The notes beneath the pieces were generated by a model. That model was not told where the DNA came from, ran no database searches, and saw only the letters and a list, made by a program, of their open reading frames with translations. The translations under genes and the position numbers were made by a program. Below are positions 58,671 to 64,000 of a stretch of 64,000 nt of DNA, piece after piece; the first letter of the stretch is position 1, and every line of letters begins with the position of its first letter. This DNA comes from Brasenia schreberi. Lineage: Eukaryota > Streptophyta > Magnoliopsida > Nymphaeales > Cabombaceae. Location: the NCBI GenBank assembly GCA_036023115.1, contig JAYKKT010000089.1, positions 9,787,001 to 9,851,000 on the forward strand, read 5' to 3'.

Positions 58671-61600
58671 TTAACAACAAAACCTAAGCCATTTCCAATA
58701 TTAGACAGGATCGGCTACATGGATTCTTTGTTTCCACAAAGCCTTAACATGTGTCATGTTAGCAGTTAACTCACAATAAGATAGATCATTCTTTATTGTT
58801 TTTTTCCAATACTTTTGTAGTCTTCCTCTACCTCTTTTAATACTTTCCAAATTTAATTTTTCATACCTTATTAAAAGTTTTTTTTTTATTTCTTTGCATA
58901 TGTCCAAACTATCTTAAACTATATTCTCTCATTTTATGCCCTATTTGTGTCATTCCTAATTTGTTTTTAATAACCTCATTATGTATACAATCTTTTCTTT
59001 TATGACCAATCATTCATCTCAACATCTTTATTTTTGTCACAGATATCTTTTGTACATGTTGATTATTAACTACCCAACACTCTGAACCATAAAACATGAC
59101 AGGTGTAATTGCTGCTCTATAATATTTACCTTTTAACTTTAATGGTATCTTCTTATCACAAAGAATACCTGATGCTCCTCTCCATTTTAACCAACCAGCA
59201 TTAATTCTATGTGTAACATCTCCATCAATTCTTTCTATCACTTTGAAAAATTGACACTAGGTATTTAAAACTTTCCTTTTGGGGAATGCAATGTGTGCCA
59301 ATTTTAATTTCTATGTCCTCTAAAGTAGCCAAATGATCAAACTTACATTCCATATATTCTGGCTTTGTTCTACTAAGTCGGAGGCCTTTGCTTTCTAATG
59401 TTTCTCTCCATAGTTCCAATTTTCTATTAACTTTTTCCTTAGACTCCTCCACTAATACAATGTCATCTGCAAATAACATACACCAAGGTACTTCGTCTTG
59501 AATATGTTTTATTAACTCATCCATCACCATTATAAATAAGTATGGACTTAAAGTTGATCCTTGATGTAACCCAATATTAACTTCAAAGAAGTTTGTCATT
59601 CCTTCGTGAGTCCTCGCACTTGTTTTTGCACCATCATACATGTCTCTTATAAGGTTAATATATGTTAATGGGATACCTCTTTTTTCCAAAGTTCTCCAAA
59701 GAACCTCCCTCGGTACTCTATCATAAGATTTTTCTAGATCAATAAATATCATGTAAAGGTCTTTCTTTTTTGCTCTAAAATGTTCCATAAGACATATCAA
59801 AAGGTGAATCGCTTCAATAGTTGATGTGCCTGGCATGAATCCAAATTGGTTCTCTGTTGTACTTGATATTTGTCTTAACCTACGTTCGATAATTCTTTCC
59901 CACAATTTCATAGTATGGCTCGTTAACTTGATACCTCGATAATTCGCACAATTTTGAATGTCTCCCTTATTTATGTATATGGGTATAAGTGTACTCGCTC
60001 TTCATTCCTCGAGCATCTTTCGGTTTCTCCATATTTCATTAAATAGTCTTGTGAGCGAAGTGATTCATGTTTCTCCTAAAATTTTACAAACTTCTATAAT
60101 AATATTATCTGGTCATACCGATTTACCACCTTTCATTTGTTTAATAGTCTCTTTGACTTCATTCTTTTGAATACGTCGGTATAAATTGTGGTTTTAACCA
60201 ACTCTCCTAAGTTAATATTAACATTTTCATTTTAATTAAAAAGTTTATAAAAATGAATTTTCCATCTATTTCTTATATCATCGTTTGTCACTAGAATTTC
60301 TCATCCTCCTTTTTTGTGCATCTAACAGAATTAAGATCCATAGTTTTCTTATCTCTAGCCCTAGCTATCGTAAAAATACTTGTTTCACCCTCTTTTCAGT
60401 TGAGTTTTTTATATAAATCCTCTCAAATTTTATTTTTTGCTTCACTCATGGTTTTTTCCACTTCCTTCTTTGCTTTCTTATAAGCCTCTAAAGTTTCACT
60501 AGTTTTCTTAGCATAATGTAATTTGTAACATCCCCTCTTTGCCTTGATTTTATTTTGCACTACTTCACTTTATCACCAAGTTTATTTTTGTGCCGGTACA
60601 CTTCCCTTAGATTCACCTAACACATTTTTCGCTACTTTCCTAATATGTATAATTATATTATTTCACATATCACAAGGTGTACCAACATAATTTTAAAATC
60701 TCCTCGAAGGACTTTCTATTTAAATATATCTTCTTTCTCGCTTTTGAGGTTCCATCATTTAGTTTAAATATCTCAATGCACTATTTTCTTCTTTGTCCAT
60801 TTTTTTATTTGTAAATCCATAATTAAAAGTTGATGTTGGGTGGTTAAGCTTTTTCTTGGAATTACTTTACAATCTTTACAAGTAAAGTAATAATTTGTGT
60901 TTGTCATAAGCCACTCTTATAAGTAATTAAATGTTAATCTTGTTTTTTGAAGATTGTATTGATTATAAAGAGATCAAATGCCATAGCAAAATTTAAAATC
61001 TCCCTACCTTCCTTATTTATATCCCCAAAACCAAAGTTTTCATGAATACCTTGATATTCTAATGCTTCTTTACCGACATGTTCATTTAAGTCTCCTCCTA
61101 AACAAATCATCTCCATTTGTGGAATCTTTTGAATCACCTTATCTAACTCTTCCCAAAAAGTTGTTTTTATACTATCTTCTAGTCCTACTTGGGGTGCATA
61201 AGTATAAACTATATTCAAAACCTTTTCTCCTAACACTAATTTCAACATCATGATTCGGTCACCATATCGCTGTATGTCTACTACACTATCCTTTAAATCT
61301 TTATTTATGATAATACCAAGTCCATTTGGAGCATTTTCCTTACCTTACTACCATAATTTAAAACTTGTATCCTCTATATCATTTACTTTTTCTCTAACTT
61401 ATTTTGTCTCTTGTAAACTTATAATATGAATCTTTCTCTGAATCATAGTATCTACCACCTGCATTAGCTTACCGAACAATGTTTCGATATTCCAAGAACC
61501 AATATGAATCTTATTATCTAGAACTAGCTTTCTTACCCCCCTCATCTGTTATATTGAAAATGCGAAGACTCTCTCTTGAATTTGTTCACTATATTCGGGT

Positions 61601-61906
61601 GGCAATGTAGCGGGACTAACTTCTTTACCCACACCCGACCATGATGTGGGAATCCTCTCTTCAATTGATTGATTCACTATATCCGGGCGAAAATGTAGTG
61701 GCCCTTGCTTACTTCTTACTGCATTCGGGCTCTACAGCACGTCGCTAGGCGGGGACGCCCCAAAGCAATGCTCATAATTTTTGTAATCCATGATATAAAA
61801 ATTCGACGAAGTTTTACGCTAGTTGTCAGAAGCCTAACACAACCCTCCTCCTTTATCCAGGCTTGGGACCCGCAATGCAAGGGTGATCCCTTACATGGGC
61901 AGAGTT
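58671..61906 (-). mobile_element. RTE-type LINE copy D, full length, upstream of TypA
   Basis: 3,236 bp. On the minus strand it starts AACTCTGCCCATGTAAGGG and ends with TTTTGTTGTTAA. Flanks are AAATCTAAACTTTGT (61,907-61,921) and GAACCTAAACTTTGT (58,656-58,670), an imperfect 15-bp duplication. An RT frame covers 59,225-59,911 with [10 protein letters not shown] intact. An endonuclease piece at 60,934-61,251 includes GDLNEHVGKEAL. Other parts are broken by stops and shifts. It has the same orientation as the TypA gene. Confidence 0.92.
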
Positions 61907-61921
61907 AAATCTAAACTTTGT

Positions 61922-62990
61922 ATAATGAATCAAAAAAAGTCAAGATCGGATTCACGGAGCGGGAGAGCCCTTCTCCATTAACATCCCTAAACATAACCCT
62001 CTCTAATCGAAGGACTATAATAAAACTGAAAAAAGTAATGTATTCATACTTGATAGGGTTCAAAATAATTGAAAGTTGCATATTATACAAAAAATAAAGG
62101 CTAAACCGAACATATGAGATTGTTTGATCTCCCTATGGTCTAAGCAATGCGCCTTTCAAGGTTGCACGAAAACGTCGACGTTCTCCATTCGGAAAGATAC
62201 CGAAACAGGATTAGCCATCAAAATGTTTCGGCTTCACTTTAAACGTTTATGTAGAATGTCACTTAAAAGACATGTATGACGGTTTTAGCGTGTGTGGTTC
62301 GATATGGTGCTTATTATATGTACTCTAGGTGCCTTGTTTGATTTAACTTATTGTTGTTTATTTGTTTTTCTTAACAAGTACTTATCTATACTTATAACAT
62401 TTCTTATATACTTATATATTTACATAAAATATATTCATATATGTTTTGCACAATGCATCTATTTTTTCTTTACAAATATACTATATATACTTATAGGTAT
62501 ATATACAAGAAAGTGAGAACAACCTCTCATGCTACACATTACTTTATTATAATCATAGTTTGTGCGACCAATTCAATGATAGTCATAAAGTCATTTACCT
62601 CACATTATATTTAATCCACTTATGTTTATTAAATAACATCAATCCTTGTATCCATGTTCATAGGTGGCTCGATATGTATTGTTCGTGTGATCATACAAAT
62701 GACAATGATCATCTAGGAGAGTATGGCATGAAAGGCTAACAAATCACAATTTCTTATGCACATATTATATATACTTATATTTAGTAGTTGCATATACTTT
62801 TTACATAGTACAGTTTTCCCATTTTGTAAATTTTTGAGATTTGTGGTTACCTATGTCTCATGTCTGTTTTCCGTTTTCTTTTTGGTGCAACATAAGTGCC
62901 TATTACGGCTCTCACAAGATTGATTAAGATGTTGTCTACAATGTTGAACTGAACTAATCACAGCCAGTGAGAAAGTCGACTTCAGCCATA
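61922..62990. other. AT-rich intergenic DNA, no gene recognised
   Basis: No coding motif, RNA gene or complete repeat element found. Some wording (CTCTCATGCTACACATTACTTTAT near 62,527) recurs loosely near 63,625. Confidence 0.5.
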
Positions 62991-62998
62991 CACACAAT

Positions 62999-63001
62999 AT
63001 G

Positions 63002-63046
<45 letters not shown>

Positions 63047-63048
63047 TG
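62999..63048. repeat. (TA)n(GA)n microsatellite
   Basis: About 20 bp of TA followed by about 26 bp of GA. Confidence 0.88.
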
Positions 63049-63467
63049 ATCATGATTATATTGTATATTTAATGTATCTTTGAAAAATTCGCTGTATGGT
63101 TGAGTTTAGAGGCAAAAAGCACACATATACCTTTTATAAGTATACTTAATTCACATGTCTACTATTTAGTTTTAAAGGAGAGATTTTAAAGGATAGACCA
63201 AGTTGCAACAAACTCATCCGTCTCTCGGAGAGAATGAGAGTTGTTATCATATAACACATCATTCGAACCCTTTCATCCAAGAGATCGATGAAAAAGTAAA
63301 AAAAAAGTAAAAGTTATACTTTTTAATTTTCTTTTTAAAAAGGCAACTTTCAAATTCTTTTCTTTATTGCGCTTATCAGCTTCATGTGTATGAATACCTT
63401 TCACCACTCAAATCATCTTCTACACCCTCAACCAATTTGAACCCATCACAACTACTTTCAAGTAGAC

Positions 63468-63598
<131 letters not shown>

Positions 63599-63818
63599 CG
63601 GTGAGAGTTGTTAGACACCCTCCTCCCATGCTAGATATTACTTTATCATCATCATTATCATTGGTAATCAAGGTATCCATCGGGGCATTGCATTTAATGC
63701 ACAATGGCATGAATCATATTGATCTTGATGAGCAATTTTATGACATAAATCCTTTGATAGAGTTTATTGTTTAGCAACTCTTGATTTTCATATATGTATA
63801 TATATATAATTACAAAGG

Positions 63819-64000
63819 TGGCGATGTGCGTACAACTGCAGAACTCACTGGGCATATCACAGTTCCTCTGTCTCTCGTAGGTGTCATAAAAGTGGTAGTA
63901 GAATGGCGAAGGTAGCGACGTGCGTACAATTGCAAAACCCAGTGCGCATATCCCAGTTCCTCTGTGTGTGTGTCTAGTGTGTGAACAATATCATGAAAGT
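63819..64000. repeat. Tandem duplication of about 90 bp at the window end
   Basis: GGTGGCGATGTGCGTACAAC at 63,819 and GGTAGCGACGTGCGTACAAT at 63,911 start two units that share CATATC(A/C)CAGTTCCTCTGT and end ATCATGAAAGT/GTCATAAAAGT. A further unit may lie beyond the window. Confidence 0.75.

Overview
This window looks like nuclear DNA from a flowering plant. It has intron-rich genes of plant families (a GDSL lipase and an organellar TypA/BipA GTPase), a nuclear tRNA-Glu, long AT/CT microsatellites, and many nested plant retrotransposons. I cannot place the species. All exon boundaries were read by eye from splice signals and reading frame.

Layout: 1-10,820 is non-coding and rich in microsatellites; it holds one hAT-type MITE, SINE remnants, a LINE scrap and a hairpin. 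10,836-19,526 is a 5'-truncated RTE-type LINE split by a decayed Ty3/Gypsy element (11,458-18,857) with unequal LTRs. 19,542-25,270 is mostly unrecognised AT-rich DNA with a 100-bp palindrome, a tRNA-Glu and two opposed SINEs. 25,423-29,896 (+) is a five-exon GDSL esterase/lipase gene whose introns hold microsatellites, SINEs and a MITE. 31,057-58,313 (-) is a 19-exon gene for a TypA/BipA translational GTPase of about 666 residues with a mitochondrial-type presequence. Every exon junction keeps the frame.

Intron 4 of the TypA gene is 17.4 kb long. It contains a Ty1/Copia element (40,554-55,013), and each of its two LTRs carries an RTE LINE entered at the same LTR position. The left LINE is itself interrupted by another full-length copy of its family. 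Another full-length LINE (58,671-61,906) lies about 360 bp upstream of the TypA start codon. The TypA introns also hold two related hAT-like elements, one of which carries a fragment of an RRM (RNA-binding) gene, and a 47-bp LINE 3' end between perfect 19-bp target-site duplications. 61,922-64,000 is microsatellite-rich DNA without recognisable genes.

The two host genes are convergent and look functionally unrelated. The GDSL enzyme is probably secreted and acts on ester substrates. The TypA protein probably works on organellar ribosomes. The most unusual content is the layered transposon archive, where target-site duplications allow the order of insertions to be read.
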